A stretch of 64,000 bases of DNA from contig OZ241740.1 of the NCBI GenBank assembly GCA_965200975.1, positions 2,108,001 through 2,172,000 on the forward strand. The letters run 5' to 3'. How positions within the stretch are numbered: position 1 is the stretch's first letter; each line of letters starts with the position of its first letter. The notes below the pieces were generated by a model that saw only the letters and a program-made list of their open reading frames with translations, was not told where the DNA came from and did not search any database. Source of the DNA: S5-327 sp965200975 (GTDB lineage: Bacteria > Chloroflexota > Dehalococcoidia > Lucifugimonadales > Australimonadaceae). Below are positions 1 through 7,757 of this stretch, one piece after another. The position numbers and the translations under genes are program-made.

Positions 1-2
1 CG

Positions 3-629
3 GGCCAGACCCGCGTCGCGTGCGCAGCCAGCATCGAGGAGCGCGTCCCGCTCTTCCTGCGCGGTCAGGGCCGGGGATGGATCACCGCCGAGTACGGCAT
101 GCTCCCCCGGTCTACCCTGTCGCGCACCTCGCGCGAGCGGAGCGCGGGGAGCGGGCGCACCCACGAGATACAGCGCCTCATCGGACGCTCTCTGCGAGCC
201 GTCGCCGATTTGGGCAAGCTCGGCGAGCGCACCATCACTATCGACTGCGATGTGCTGCAGGCCGACGGCGGCACGCGAACGGCGTCGATAACCGGCGCGT
301 ACGTCGCGCTCCACCAGGCGCTGCTTGGCCTCGTGCGTCGCAAGGCCCTCCACCGTGTGCCGCTCTCGGGGTCGGTCGCCGCGGTCAGCGTGGGAGTCGT
401 GCGCGGCGAGGCGATGCTCGACCTCTGCTACGAGGAAGACTCCAAGGCGGCGGTCGATATGAATGTGGTGATGACCGACAGCGGCCAGTTCGTGGAGGTG
501 CAGGGCGCCGCGGAGGATAAGCCCTTCTCGCGTGAACGTCTCGACGAGCTGCTGGCTCTCGCCGAAACGGGCATCGCCGAAATCGCCGCCGCGCAGCGGG
601 ACGCCGTACGGCAGATCACGGCGAAGTAG
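3..629 (+). CDS. rph: Ribonuclease PH, 5' end outside the window
   Basis: Phosphorolytic 3'-5' exoribonuclease that trims the 3' ends of tRNA precursors; it works as a cytoplasmic ring hexamer. The reading frame is open from base 3 and opens with the conserved GQTRV block, then AEYGMLPR, and the family signature DCDVLQADGGTRTASITGAY lies in the middle. About 208 residues are visible against a usual 240-255, so only the N-terminal few tens of residues are missing to the left. An internal ATG at 99 is not the start, because conserved family sequence continues upstream of it. It converges with the gene that ends at 658, leaving 28 bp between the stops. Confidence 0.95.
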   Translation, partial: GQTRVACAASIEERVPLFLRGQGRGWITAEYGMLPRSTLSRTSRERSAGSGRTHEIQRLIGRSLRAVADLGKLGERTITIDCDVLQADGGTRTASITGAYVALHQALLGLVRRKALHRVPLSGSVAAVSVGVVRGEAMLDLCYEEDSKAAVDMNVVMTDSGQFVEVQGAAEDKPFSRERLDELLALAETGIAEIAAAQRDAVRQITAK

Positions 630-657
630 ACGGCGCGCCCCTTGACGCTCCCGGCGC

Positions 658-1095
658 CTAACCCGCCGCAGGAGCAGGGACGCCGTGGCCGACGATGCGC
701 GACGGACGCAGTGTAATCGCTACGCGTCCCTGTTCCGCCATCGCCCTGTCGTATTCGTCCCAGTTCTCATGCCGTCCGCCCGCTGCGACGAACACTTCGC
801 GCAGTTTGAGGCGCAGCGACTCCGCGTCCAGGTTGTGGGGGCCGAGGACGTCCGCCTCGCCGTCGAGCACTGCGAACCGGCGCCGATCGGGGCTCACGAG
901 CATCATCGCGCAGCGGGGGTCGCGTCCCAGATTGAGCGCTTTCGCGTTGCGCGAGCGCGTCGTAAACGCAAGGCCGCCGTCGAGCATCCCCACGGTGACC
1001 AGACTCTGCTGGGGCATCCCGTCGCGCCGAAACGTAGTGAACACGACCACCCTGCTCTGCTCCAACAGGTCGTGAAGGTCATCAAGTGAAGGCAT
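658..1095 (-). CDS. PPOX-class FMN/F420-binding oxidoreductase
   Basis: A 145-residue split-barrel protein of the pyridoxamine 5'-phosphate oxidase-like superfamily (Rv1155-type). These enzymes bind FMN or coenzyme F420 and reduce small substrates in the cytoplasm. The pattern VVVFTTFRRDGMPQQSLV, then AFTTRSRNAKALNL and DPRCAMMLVSPD, is typical of the N-terminal half of the barrel. I chose the ATG at 1095 because a GGAGCGAG ribosome-binding site lies just upstream; the frame stays open further upstream but without such a site. A TTGACA-containing promoter sits immediately ahead. Substrate and cofactor cannot be decided from sequence alone. Confidence 0.8.
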   Translation of the reverse strand: MPSLDDLHDLLEQSRVVVFTTFRRDGMPQQSLVTVGMLDGGLAFTTRSRNAKALNLGRDPRCAMMLVSPDRRRFAVLDGEADVLGPHNLDAESLRLKLREVFVAAGGRHENWDEYDRAMAEQGRVAITLRPSRIVGHGVPAPAAG

Positions 1096-1126
1096 AAGTC
1101 TCGCTCCATCATCGAAAGTCCACGCG

Positions 1127-1155
1127 AAATTAGCCCGCGCCCCGCGCGCTGTCAA
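1127..1155 (-). promoter_or_regulatory. Promoter of the PPOX-family gene
   Basis: On the reverse strand a perfect -35 TTGACA (1150-1155) is followed after 17 bp by TAATTT (1127-1132). Transcription would begin about 25 nt before the ATG at 1095. The -35 box is consensus and the -10 is partial. Confidence 0.5.
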
Positions 1156-1156
1156 A

Positions 1157-1203
1157 GCGCCGACCAGCCCCGTGAAGAGCATTCACGGGGTTGGCGTCGG
1201 CGC
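1157..1203. repeat. Long inverted repeat between divergent genes
   Basis: The left arm 1157-1176 and right arm 1182-1203 pair over two perfect blocks (CCCCGTGAA with TTCACGGGG, and GCGCCGAC with GTCGGCGC) separated by a small unequal bulge, around a 5-nt loop GAGCA. It overlaps the -35 box of the reverse gene and abuts the repeat copy at 1207. It lies upstream of both flanking genes, so it is not a simple terminator. An operator, an attenuator of forward transcription, or part of the mobile repeat family are all possible. Confidence 0.7.
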
Positions 1204-1206
1204 GCG

Positions 1207-1252
1207 CTACTGAGAGAGCGTCCGCCCCCTCAGACCCTCTGGGGGATCTCAG
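1207..1252 (+). repeat. Palindromic intergenic repeat, single copy, diverged
   Basis: Copy of the dispersed repeat family described in the findings: a GAGAGAGCGTCCGC core followed by a C-rich block and CAGACCCTCTGGGGG. Compared with the copy at 5674 it carries several substitutions, some of them compensated within its small stems. It lies in the roughly 270-bp gap between the PPOX gene and the MFS transporter. Confidence 0.7.
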
Positions 1253-1365
1253 CAGCTCCCGGAACAGGAAGCGTCCGGCTACGCTCGCTCTCCCGTACCC
1301 TCAAGACCTCCGAACGGTTACGTTGGCGGGAGGGCATTTTCCCTTGGCGCGCGGCCTGCACTACC

Positions 1366-2721
1366 ATGCGCGGATGCAGCCCGCGACGAACGGGCTGCCG
1401 GAGTCAATTCTTGCCCCCTTCCTCTTCCACCGATTCCACCGGACGCGCCGGGCGGCAGCCCCGCATCTTTTTCGGCTGGCATATCGTTGCGGCCAGCGTC
1501 TTCGTAAACTCCATCCTCTCCGCCGCCTACTTCCAGGGCCTTACAGCCTTCATTCTGCCCATCGAAGCGCACTTCGGGTGGAGCCGCTCCGTTATCAGCG
1601 GAGCTATGTCGCTCCGCCAGCTCGAGTCAGGGTTCGTCAGCCCGCTCATCGGATTCCTGCTCGACCGGATCACCGCGCGGACGCTCATCTTCTGGTCCGC
1701 CGTCATCACGGGGGTCGGGCTCATCTTCCTTGGACGCATCAACGGCGCCGTAACCTTCTACCTCGCCATCTTCCTCCTCTCCATCGGCGCCTCCGGCCTG
1801 AGCCATGCCGTAACCTGGCCGGTGCTTATCGCGCGCTGGTTCCGCCGCAAGCGCGGACTCGCCATGGGGCTGGCGGTTATGGGCCCCATCTTCGGATCGC
1901 CCTTCGTCATCCTTAACACTTCGCTCGAAGACACGTTCGGCTGGCGCAACATCCTCGTGGCCTACGGCGTCATCGTCCTCGTCGTCGTCACCCTCATCAG
2001 CGTCGTCGCCCGCGAACGTCCGGAAGACTACGGACTGCGCCCCGACGGCGACCCGCCCGACCGCGAAGACCGCGACGGGGCAGGCCGCCCCGCGCGCCGC
2101 AGCGAGCGCGGCATGTTCCTGCGCCAGGCGATGCGCACAAAGGAGTTCTGGATCTTCACCGCCTACCTCTCCGGCATGTTCATGGTCAACTCCGCCTTCC
2201 AGGTGCACCAGATCCCCTACTTCGTGCAGGACGTCGGACTCAGCCCGGAGGCTGCTGCAGTCATCTTCACCCTCGTTTTCACCCTCAGCGGCTTCGGACG
2301 CATCGGCGCGGGCTATATGCTCGACAAGATGGACTACCGCGTCGTGCTCGCAATTGTCGCGGCGATGATGGCCGCCGCGTTCGCCTACCTCCAGTTCGTT
2401 CAAGCCGGGTCGGTGCTCGCCGCCGCGCCGTTCTTCATCCTCTTCGGAGTGGGGTTCGGCAGCATCATCCCAATGCGTGGAACGCTCGGGAGCGCCATGT
2501 TCGGCGTGCGGTCGCTCGGCTCCATCGTCGGAGTGCTGCAGGGAGGCTCCGTCGCCGCCGGCGTCGTAGGGCCAATCTTTATGGGCGTCGTTTTCGACGC
2601 CAACGGCAACTACTACGTCGCGATGTGGGTTATGGTCGCCGTCTGCGCCCTGATGACTCCCCTGTCGTTCGCGATGGCCTCGCCGCGCGCCCTGCGGAAC
2701 CGCATCAACGCGCTCGCATAA
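1366..2721 (+). CDS. Major facilitator superfamily transporter
   Basis: A 451-residue inner-membrane secondary transporter with about twelve hydrophobic segments split by a polar, Arg/Asp-rich central loop near residues 225-250, the usual 6+6 arrangement. FGWSRSVISG after the first helices and the RWFRRKRGLAMGLAVMG loop between helices 4 and 5 resemble the oxalate/formate-monocarboxylate branch of the family. The first ~32 residues are polar and weakly conserved, so the true start may be a little downstream of the ATG at 1366; I see no convincing ribosome-binding site to decide. The substrate is not predictable. It stands alone between the repeat at 1207 and the competence genes. Confidence 0.85.
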   Translation: MRGCSPRRTGCRSQFLPPSSSTDSTGRAGRQPRIFFGWHIVAASVFVNSILSAAYFQGLTAFILPIEAHFGWSRSVISGAMSLRQLESGFVSPLIGFLLDRITARTLIFWSAVITGVGLIFLGRINGAVTFYLAIFLLSIGASGLSHAVTWPVLIARWFRRKRGLAMGLAVMGPIFGSPFVILNTSLEDTFGWRNILVAYGVIVLVVVTLISVVARERPEDYGLRPDGDPPDREDRDGAGRPARRSERGMFLRQAMRTKEFWIFTAYLSGMFMVNSAFQVHQIPYFVQDVGLSPEAAAVIFTLVFTLSGFGRIGAGYMLDKMDYRVVLAIVAAMMAAAFAYLQFVQAGSVLAAAPFFILFGVGFGSIIPMRGTLGSAMFGVRSLGSIVGVLQGGSVAAGVVGPIFMGVVFDANGNYYVAMWVMVAVCALMTPLSFAMASPRALRNRINALA

Positions 2722-2731
2722 AGGCGGCCTC

Positions 2732-2737
2732 TACAAT
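2732..2737 (+). promoter_or_regulatory. Possible -10 box upstream of comEA
   Basis: TACAAT lies about 40 bp before the comEA start, giving a short leader containing CCGGAGAG as ribosome-binding site. No good -35 box is visible at the right distance, so this is tentative. Confidence 0.35.
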
Positions 2738-2778
2738 AGCGCCCGCCCGCCAACAGAATTTTCCGGAGAGCCTCCCGC

Positions 2779-3153
2779 ATGGACTGGCGCCCCGTCTACC
2801 GCATAACGCTTAGCCTGCTCGCCGTCGCCGCCCTCGCCGGTGCCCTCTGGGTTCTCGTCGCGCCGGCCCCAAGCCGCGGCGTCGAAATCACCCGGCCCGA
2901 CGCAGCCGCCGGGGACGCAGCCGCAGCGCCCTCATCCGCCGGCGACGCGGCGAGCAGGCCCGTCAACATCAACGCCGCGAGCGCAGACGAACTCGTCGCC
3001 CTCCCCGGCATCGGCCCCGTTCTCGCCGCACGCATCGTCGACCATCGCAAAGAGAACGGGCCCTTCGCCCGCATCGACCAGATTATGACCGTGCACGGCA
3101 TCGGCCCCAAGACTTACGAGAACCTCCGGCCGCTCATCACGGTGGGAAACTAG
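2779..3153 (+). CDS. comEA: ComEA family helix-hairpin-helix DNA-binding protein
   Basis: A 124-residue DNA receptor for natural transformation. An N-terminal membrane anchor (residues about 6-28) is followed by a short Ala/Pro-rich linker and a C-terminal pair of helix-hairpin-helix motifs: VNINAASADELVALPGIGPV and the matching VHGIGPKTYENLRPL. ComEA holds double-stranded DNA on the outer face of the membrane and passes it to the ComEC channel. The gene ends three bases before comEC, so the two are surely co-transcribed and probably translationally coupled. The protein is shorter than B. subtilis ComEA, which has a longer N-terminal region, but matches the minimal form common in other phyla. 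Confidence 0.9.
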   Translation: MDWRPVYRITLSLLAVAALAGALWVLVAPAPSRGVEITRPDAAAGDAAAAPSSAGDAASRPVNINAASADELVALPGIGPVLAARIVDHRKENGPFARIDQIMTVHGIGPKTYENLRPLITVGN

Positions 3154-3156
3154 CCC

Positions 3157-5580
3157 GTGCCGTTCGCCTGGCTGGGTCTCGGCTACGCGCTCGGACTGTT
3201 CGCCGGCCAGAGCGCGAGCGTCCCCCTGCCCGCTCTGGGGCTGCTCGCCGTCGCTCTCGGCGCCGCATGGCTCCGGGCGCGCGAGGCCGAACTCCGCGCC
3301 GGGCTCGCCGCGCTGCTCCTTGCCGGCGCGCTGCTCGGCGCCGCCCGCGCAGCGCCGCTCGACACGCCCGCTACCGGCGGCGTCGATGCGCTCATCGGTC
3401 AGACCGCCGAACTGCGCGCGGTCGTCGACGGGCTGCCCGAATCCGCCGGGGCCTCGTTGCGCCTGCGCGTGAGCGTCTCCGAACGCCGGACTCCGAACGG
3501 GTGGACTGCGGCGAACGGCGACGCGGTCGTCTGGGCCGACCCCAACCCTCCCCCCATCGAGGGCCGCAGCCACCCTTATCTGCGCCACGGCGACACGGTC
3601 GTTATCCGCGGAACAGTGCGCGCGCCCGAGCCTATCGGCCCGTTCGACTACCCCGAACACCTCGCCGCCCGCGGCGTTCGCGCCGTCGTCAGCCCCGCCG
3701 TCGTGCTGCAGACGTCCCCCGGCGCCGGCGGTTTCGCCGCGTCTGTTCATGCGCTTCGGGGCCGGCTTGCCGAGTCACTCGAGGCAAGCATGCCCGAGCC
3801 TGCAGCCTCGCTCGCAGCCGCTATGCTCCTCGGCCTCCGCTCCGGCGCGCCCGCGAGCGTAGCCGACGACTTCCGCGGGGCCGGACTCGCCCACCTCCTC
3901 GCCATCTCCGGCATGCACGTGGGCATCGTGCTCGGGCTCGCCATGCTCGCGTCGCGCGCCGTGTTTGGCAGGCGGCGCGGGCTCTACCTCATAGCCCCGT
4001 TCGCGCTGCTGTGGGGCTACGTGTTGCTGGCCGGAGCTCCCCCCTCCGCCGTCCGCGCCGGACTCATGGCGTCCGCGTTCCTCCTCGCGCTCGCCGCCGG
4101 ACGACTGCCCGCCGCAGTCAACGCCCTCGGCCTCGCCGCGCTTCTTCTGCTGCTCATCGAGCCACGCGCGCTGTGGGACCGCTCGTTCCAGCTCAGCTTT
4201 TCGGCAATGGCCGGCGTCCTCTTCGCAGGCCTGCCAGCCCGCGCTTGGGTCGTGGAGCGCGTCGAATCTCTCCACGAACGGCTCCCCGGCCCCGCAGTCT
4301 CTATCATCAGCGGCGCGCTTTCGGGCCTGATCGTCTCCCTCGGCGCTTTCCTCGGCGCCGCCCCGCTCACCGCCTTCAATTTCGGAAGCCTCCCCCTGCT
4401 TGGCGCTCCGGCGACGCTCGCCGCCCTCGCCGTGATGCCCTTCTACCTGGGCGCCTCCGCCGTCGTCGCCGTCCTCGGACTCTTCCTCCCCGCCCCCGCC
4501 GCCGTGCTCGGATGGATCCCCGCCCTCGCCGGACTCTCCCTCGCCGGACTCGCGTCCACCGTCGCCGGCGTCCCCGGCGCCAACGTCGCCATTACGGAAC
4601 TCGGCGCAGCGTGGGTATGGGGCGTATACGCGCTCGCCGCCTGCGCCGCCGCCGCGCTTGGACGGCGCGCCTGGACTCCCGCGGCGAAGCAGGCCGTACG
4701 CGCAGTCTGGCAAGGCCCCAGCGCGCGCATCGAGGCCGCCGCCGCTATCGCCGCGCTTCTTCTGCTCGCTGCCGCTCCCTGGGCCCATGCGGCGACGTCG
4801 GGCGACGGCCTGCTGCACATCGATGTGCTCGACACGGGACAGGGCGACGCCATTCTGCTGACGACCCCGTCGGGCGCCGCAGCCCTTTTCGACGGCGGCC
4901 CCCGTCCCAGCGTTACGATCGAGCAGGTCGACAGCCTTCTGCCCCTCGGCAAGCTCCGCCTCGACCTCGCCGTGCTCACCCATCCTCACGCCGACCATCT
5001 GAACGGACTCATGGAGCTCGCCCGCCGCGGACGCCTTGAACTCGTCGTGGCGCCCCCGCCCACGGAGGACGACCGGTGGGACGACGAGCTCGCCGCCCTC
5101 GGAATCCCTGTCGCCGAAGCAGTCCGGGGGATGACCATCACCCTGCCGGACGGCGTGCGCATCGAGGCGCTCAACCCGCCCGACCCTCCCATCGCCAGCA
5201 GCGGGTCCGACGTCAACAACAACGGCATCGCCGTCCGCGTCCTCCACCGGGATGCGTCCGCCCTGCTGATGGCCGACCTCTTCGTCGAGGCCGAGTACTC
5301 GCTCATCGACTGGGGCGCCGCGCTCGACGCCGACATCCTGAAGGTCGGGCATCACGGCAGCCGTACGTCCACCTCGCAAGAGCTGCTCGACGCCTCCAAC
5401 CCCGCCGCAGCCGTTATCTCCGTCGGCGCAGAGAACTCGTACGGCCATCCCTCTCCGGAAGTGGTCGAACGCCTGGACGCAGCCCTCGGCCCCGGACGCA
5501 CATTCACGACGGCGGAGCACGGGCGGGTGCGCTTCTCGACCGACGGCGCGCGCTGGTGGGTCTCTCTCGAGCGCGACTGA
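3157..5580 (+). CDS. comEC: ComEC/Rec2 DNA-uptake channel with metallo-beta-lactamase domain
   Basis: An 807-residue polytopic membrane protein that carries single-stranded DNA into the cell during transformation. The N-terminal third holds hydrophobic segments and the soluble DUF4131-like domain, the middle is the competence channel (HLLAISGMHVGIV, PPSAVRAGLMAS), and from about residue 545 a C-terminal metallo-beta-lactamase fold begins (LDTGQGDAILL, metal motif THPHADHLNG, then KVGHHGSRTSTS). The metal ligands look intact, consistent with a nuclease that degrades the non-transported strand. The start is a GTG three bases after comEA. Having both genes suggests, but does not prove, competence; no pilus genes are in view. 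Confidence 0.93.
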   Translation: MPFAWLGLGYALGLFAGQSASVPLPALGLLAVALGAAWLRAREAELRAGLAALLLAGALLGAARAAPLDTPATGGVDALIGQTAELRAVVDGLPESAGASLRLRVSVSERRTPNGWTAANGDAVVWADPNPPPIEGRSHPYLRHGDTVVIRGTVRAPEPIGPFDYPEHLAARGVRAVVSPAVVLQTSPGAGGFAASVHALRGRLAESLEASMPEPAASLAAAMLLGLRSGAPASVADDFRGAGLAHLLAISGMHVGIVLGLAMLASRAVFGRRRGLYLIAPFALLWGYVLLAGAPPSAVRAGLMASAFLLALAAGRLPAAVNALGLAALLLLLIEPRALWDRSFQLSFSAMAGVLFAGLPARAWVVERVESLHERLPGPAVSIISGALSGLIVSLGAFLGAAPLTAFNFGSLPLLGAPATLAALAVMPFYLGASAVVAVLGLFLPAPAAVLGWIPALAGLSLAGLASTVAGVPGANVAITELGAAWVWGVYALAACAAAALGRRAWTPAAKQAVRAVWQGPSARIEAAAAIAALLLLAAAPWAHAATSGDGLLHIDVLDTGQGDAILLTTPSGAAALFDGGPRPSVTIEQVDSLLPLGKLRLDLAVLTHPHADHLNGLMELARRGRLELVVAPPPTEDDRWDDELAALGIPVAEAVRGMTITLPDGVRIEALNPPDPPIASSGSDVNNNGIAVRVLHRDASALLMADLFVEAEYSLIDWGAALDADILKVGHHGSRTSTSQELLDASNPAAAVISVGAENSYGHPSPEVVERLDAALGPGRTFTTAEHGRVRFSTDGARWWVSLERD

Positions 5581-5673
5581 TCGCTGCTGATTCCCGCCGC
5601 TATCGCGCGGCGTCTCACCACGCTGGACAATCGCCTGTCGATAGCGGCAAGCGCGAGAGCGTCAGCGCTGCGC

Positions 5674-5716
5674 GCTGCTGGGAGAGCGTCCGCTCCCCCA
5701 GACCCCCTGGGGGAGG
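5674..5716 (+). repeat. Palindromic intergenic repeat, single copy
   Basis: A well-preserved copy of the family: CTGGGAGAGCG, then TCCGCTCCCCCAG, then ACCCCCTGGGGG. The preceding bases 5651-5673 (GCGAGAGCGTCAGCGCTGCG) belong to the longer version of the unit. It sits just after comEC and just before the ilvE promoter. Confidence 0.8.
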
Positions 5717-5724
5717 GGACGCAA

Positions 5725-5754
5725 TTGACAGCCGCGGCGCGAGGCGCCGATAAT
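5725..5754 (+). promoter_or_regulatory. Promoter of the aminotransferase operon
   Basis: A perfect -35 TTGACA (5725-5730), an 18-bp spacer and GATAAT (5749-5754). Initiation would be near 5761, leaving a leader of about 36 nt to the ATG at 5797. It begins 9 bp after the repeat copy ends. Confidence 0.7.
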
Positions 5755-5796
5755 CGACAGACTTACGCCGCGCCGAGCGGACGCCAAGGATGCGCT

Positions 5797-6735
5797 ATGC
5801 CGAGCCCTGTGGTCTTCATGAACGGACAGTACATGCCTCTTGACGAGGCGATGGTCGGCGTCCGTACGCACGCGCTTCACTACGGCACCGCCGTGTTCGA
5901 GGGCATCCGCGGCAACTGGAACCCCGCGCATGAGCGAATGTACATCTACAAGCTGCGCGAGCACTACGACCGTCTCTTGCAGGGATGCAAAATGCTCTGG
6001 ATCGACATCCCCTACACGGCGCAGGAGCTGTGCGACATCACCATCGAGGTCGTCGAGCGCTCCGGCTACATGCAAGACCTCTACATCCGGCCCGTCGCCT
6101 TCAAGTCGGAGCAGATGGTCGCCAACCTCAATCTGAAATCCATCGGCGACGGCTTCTTCTGCCTCGCCATCCCCTTCGGGAACTACATCGACTCCAACGG
6201 CGCCATCAGCTGCTGCGTCGCCTCGTACCGCCGCATCGACGACACCATGGTGCCTCCCCGGTTCAAGCTCAGCGGCCTCTATCTCAACTCCATCCTCGCC
6301 AAGACGGACGCCATCGCCTCCGGGTTCGACGAGGCCATCATGCTCAACATGGACGGCCATGTGTGCGAGGGCACCGGCGAGAACATATTCGTCGTCCACG
6401 GCAATGTCATTGCGACGCCCACCCTCGAGAGCAACGTGCTTCCGGGCATCACTCGCGAGACCGTCATCGAACTCGCCCGCAACGAGCTTGGCCTCGACAT
6501 TGAGGAGCGCCTCGTAGACCGCAGCGAGCTCTACACGGCCGACGAGGTCTTCCTCTCCGGCACCGCCGCCCACATCCAGGGCGTCGGCAGCGTAGACCAC
6601 CGGCCCGTGGGCGGCGGCGGCATCGGCCCCGTGACCCACCGACTCCAGGAACTCTACTTCCCCATCGTTCGCGGCGAGAACCCTGCATACGCCCACACGT
6701 GCGCCGTCGCGACGCCGCGGGTCGCAGCCTCCTAG
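5797..6735 (+). CDS. ilvE: Branched-chain amino acid aminotransferase
   Basis: A 312-residue PLP-dependent class IV aminotransferase that interconverts Val, Leu or Ile with their 2-oxo acids, using glutamate/2-oxoglutarate. THALHYGTAVFEGIRG, the lysine region RFKLSG (Lys157, likely the PLP Schiff-base lysine) and CEGTGENIF are family motifs. The usual Gly-Asn-Tyr after the lysine is SGLYLNS here, a mild deviation. The start at 5797 is chosen over upstream ATGs because AAGGA lies 6 bp before it and homology begins there. It heads an operon with two membrane proteins. A D-amino-acid or 4-amino-4-deoxychorismate specificity is possible, but the N-terminal block favours a BCAT. Confidence 0.9.
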   Translation: MPSPVVFMNGQYMPLDEAMVGVRTHALHYGTAVFEGIRGNWNPAHERMYIYKLREHYDRLLQGCKMLWIDIPYTAQELCDITIEVVERSGYMQDLYIRPVAFKSEQMVANLNLKSIGDGFFCLAIPFGNYIDSNGAISCCVASYRRIDDTMVPPRFKLSGLYLNSILAKTDAIASGFDEAIMLNMDGHVCEGTGENIFVVHGNVIATPTLESNVLPGITRETVIELARNELGLDIEERLVDRSELYTADEVFLSGTAAHIQGVGSVDHRPVGGGGIGPVTHRLQELYFPIVRGENPAYAHTCAVATPRVAAS

Positions 6736-6744
6736 CGCGCTTCT

Positions 6745-7188
6745 ATGTCCCCGTTCGAGACCGCCTACATGCTGTGGGTTTTCACCAGCGCGCTTGGGGT
6801 CGTTCAGTTCGCCGCCGTTCGCGGCGGACTCTGGGGCCTCGTCGTTTTCCGACAGCGACCCCGCCTCACCCAGGCCGCCTCCGTTCTGCTCGTCGCCGGC
6901 TCATTCGCGTGGTTCTTCGCCAGCGGCGACCGCAACGTCCCCGACACCGCCGAGGGCATCGACGGCGTCGCGCAGGCCCGCTTCTTCGCTATCGCCGCCG
7001 CCGCCGCCGTCGCCGCGCTCGCCGCCGTCTCCTCCATAACCAACCACCGCTGGGGCGCAGGCGGCGACGGCCCAGCCAACCGTCTCTGGCCTCCCGAAGG
7101 ACTCGACTGCCTCGAGCGCACCACGTTCGCGCGGGCCTTTGTCGCCCGCGTCCGCGCCATTGCGGCGCTTCTCCGGAAGGCCCGCTGA
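6745..7188 (+). CDS. Small membrane protein of unknown function
   Basis: A 147-residue protein I do not recognise. It has three likely membrane segments (roughly residues 8-27, 43-60 and 79-98), and a basic, Arg/Ala-rich C-terminal tail. It starts 9 bp after the aminotransferase stop and its stop overlaps the next start by one base (TGATG), so it belongs to the ilvE operon and is translationally coupled to the phosphatase-like gene. A role beside a PAP2 lipid phosphatase, such as in envelope lipid handling, is only inferred from position. Confidence 0.7.
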   Translation: MSPFETAYMLWVFTSALGVVQFAAVRGGLWGLVVFRQRPRLTQAASVLLVAGSFAWFFASGDRNVPDTAEGIDGVAQARFFAIAAAAAVAALAAVSSITNHRWGAGGDGPANRLWPPEGLDCLERTTFARAFVARVRAIAALLRKAR

Positions 7189-7757
7189 TGGACGCCGACA
7201 TCGTCCTCTTCCTCAACGCAGGGGTCGGCAAGTTTTCCCCGTTCGACCTGTTGATGGAGGCGTTCGTCTCCGACTACCTCGTTCCGGTGGCCGGCAGCCT
7301 CGCTCTTCTCGGAATGTGGTTCCACGGCGGCGCGGCTATGCGTCCGCTGAACCAGACCGCCGTCGCGGCGGCGGCGGCGGCGATCGGCCTCGCGAATCTC
7401 GTCACCAGCGTCATCGACGGCGTCGTGGGACGCAGCCGCCCTTTCGTCGAACACGACCTCAACCTGCTGTTCTACGAACCGACCGACCCTTCGTTTCCGT
7501 CGAACGCCGCCGCTGTCGGGTTCGCTCTCGCCACTCCCGCGCTCTTCCGCAACCGGGCCCTCGGCCTCTGCCTCTACGCCCTTGCGTTCGTGTGGGGCTT
7601 CGCCCGGGTCTATGCGGGCGTCCACTACGCAAGCGACGTGCTCGCCGGCGCCGTTATCGGCGCAGCCATGGGGCTGGCCGCCGTTGGAGCCTTCGCCGTC
7701 TGCAGCTTCGTAACTCGTCCGGCGCTGCGTCTTATGCGCTTCGTCTTCGCCGCCTAA
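7188..7757 (+). CDS. PAP2-superfamily membrane phosphatase with an altered motif
   Basis: A 189-residue polytopic membrane protein of the type-2 phosphatidic acid phosphatase / undecaprenyl-diphosphatase superfamily, which removes phosphate from lipid phosphates at the membrane. Motif C1 is GRSRPF (without a clear upstream Lys), and C3 is intact as RVYAGVHYASD (Arg-x5-His-x3-Asp). In C2 the usual PSGH reads PSNA, so the conserved histidine is an alanine. Either the enzyme is weakened or it has become a non-catalytic membrane protein. It overlaps the upstream gene by one base and the convergent DUF2851 gene by four. Confidence 0.82.
   Translation: MDADIVLFLNAGVGKFSPFDLLMEAFVSDYLVPVAGSLALLGMWFHGGAAMRPLNQTAVAAAAAAIGLANLVTSVIDGVVGRSRPFVEHDLNLLFYEPTDPSFPSNAAAVGFALATPALFRNRALGLCLYALAFVWGFARVYAGVHYASDVLAGAVIGAAMGLAAVGAFAVCSFVTRPALRLMRFVFAA

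Noticed and set aside
3775..5520. Long reverse open frame opposite comEC
   Set aside because: GC-rich third positions leave long open antisense frames; comEC motifs on the forward strand are decisive.
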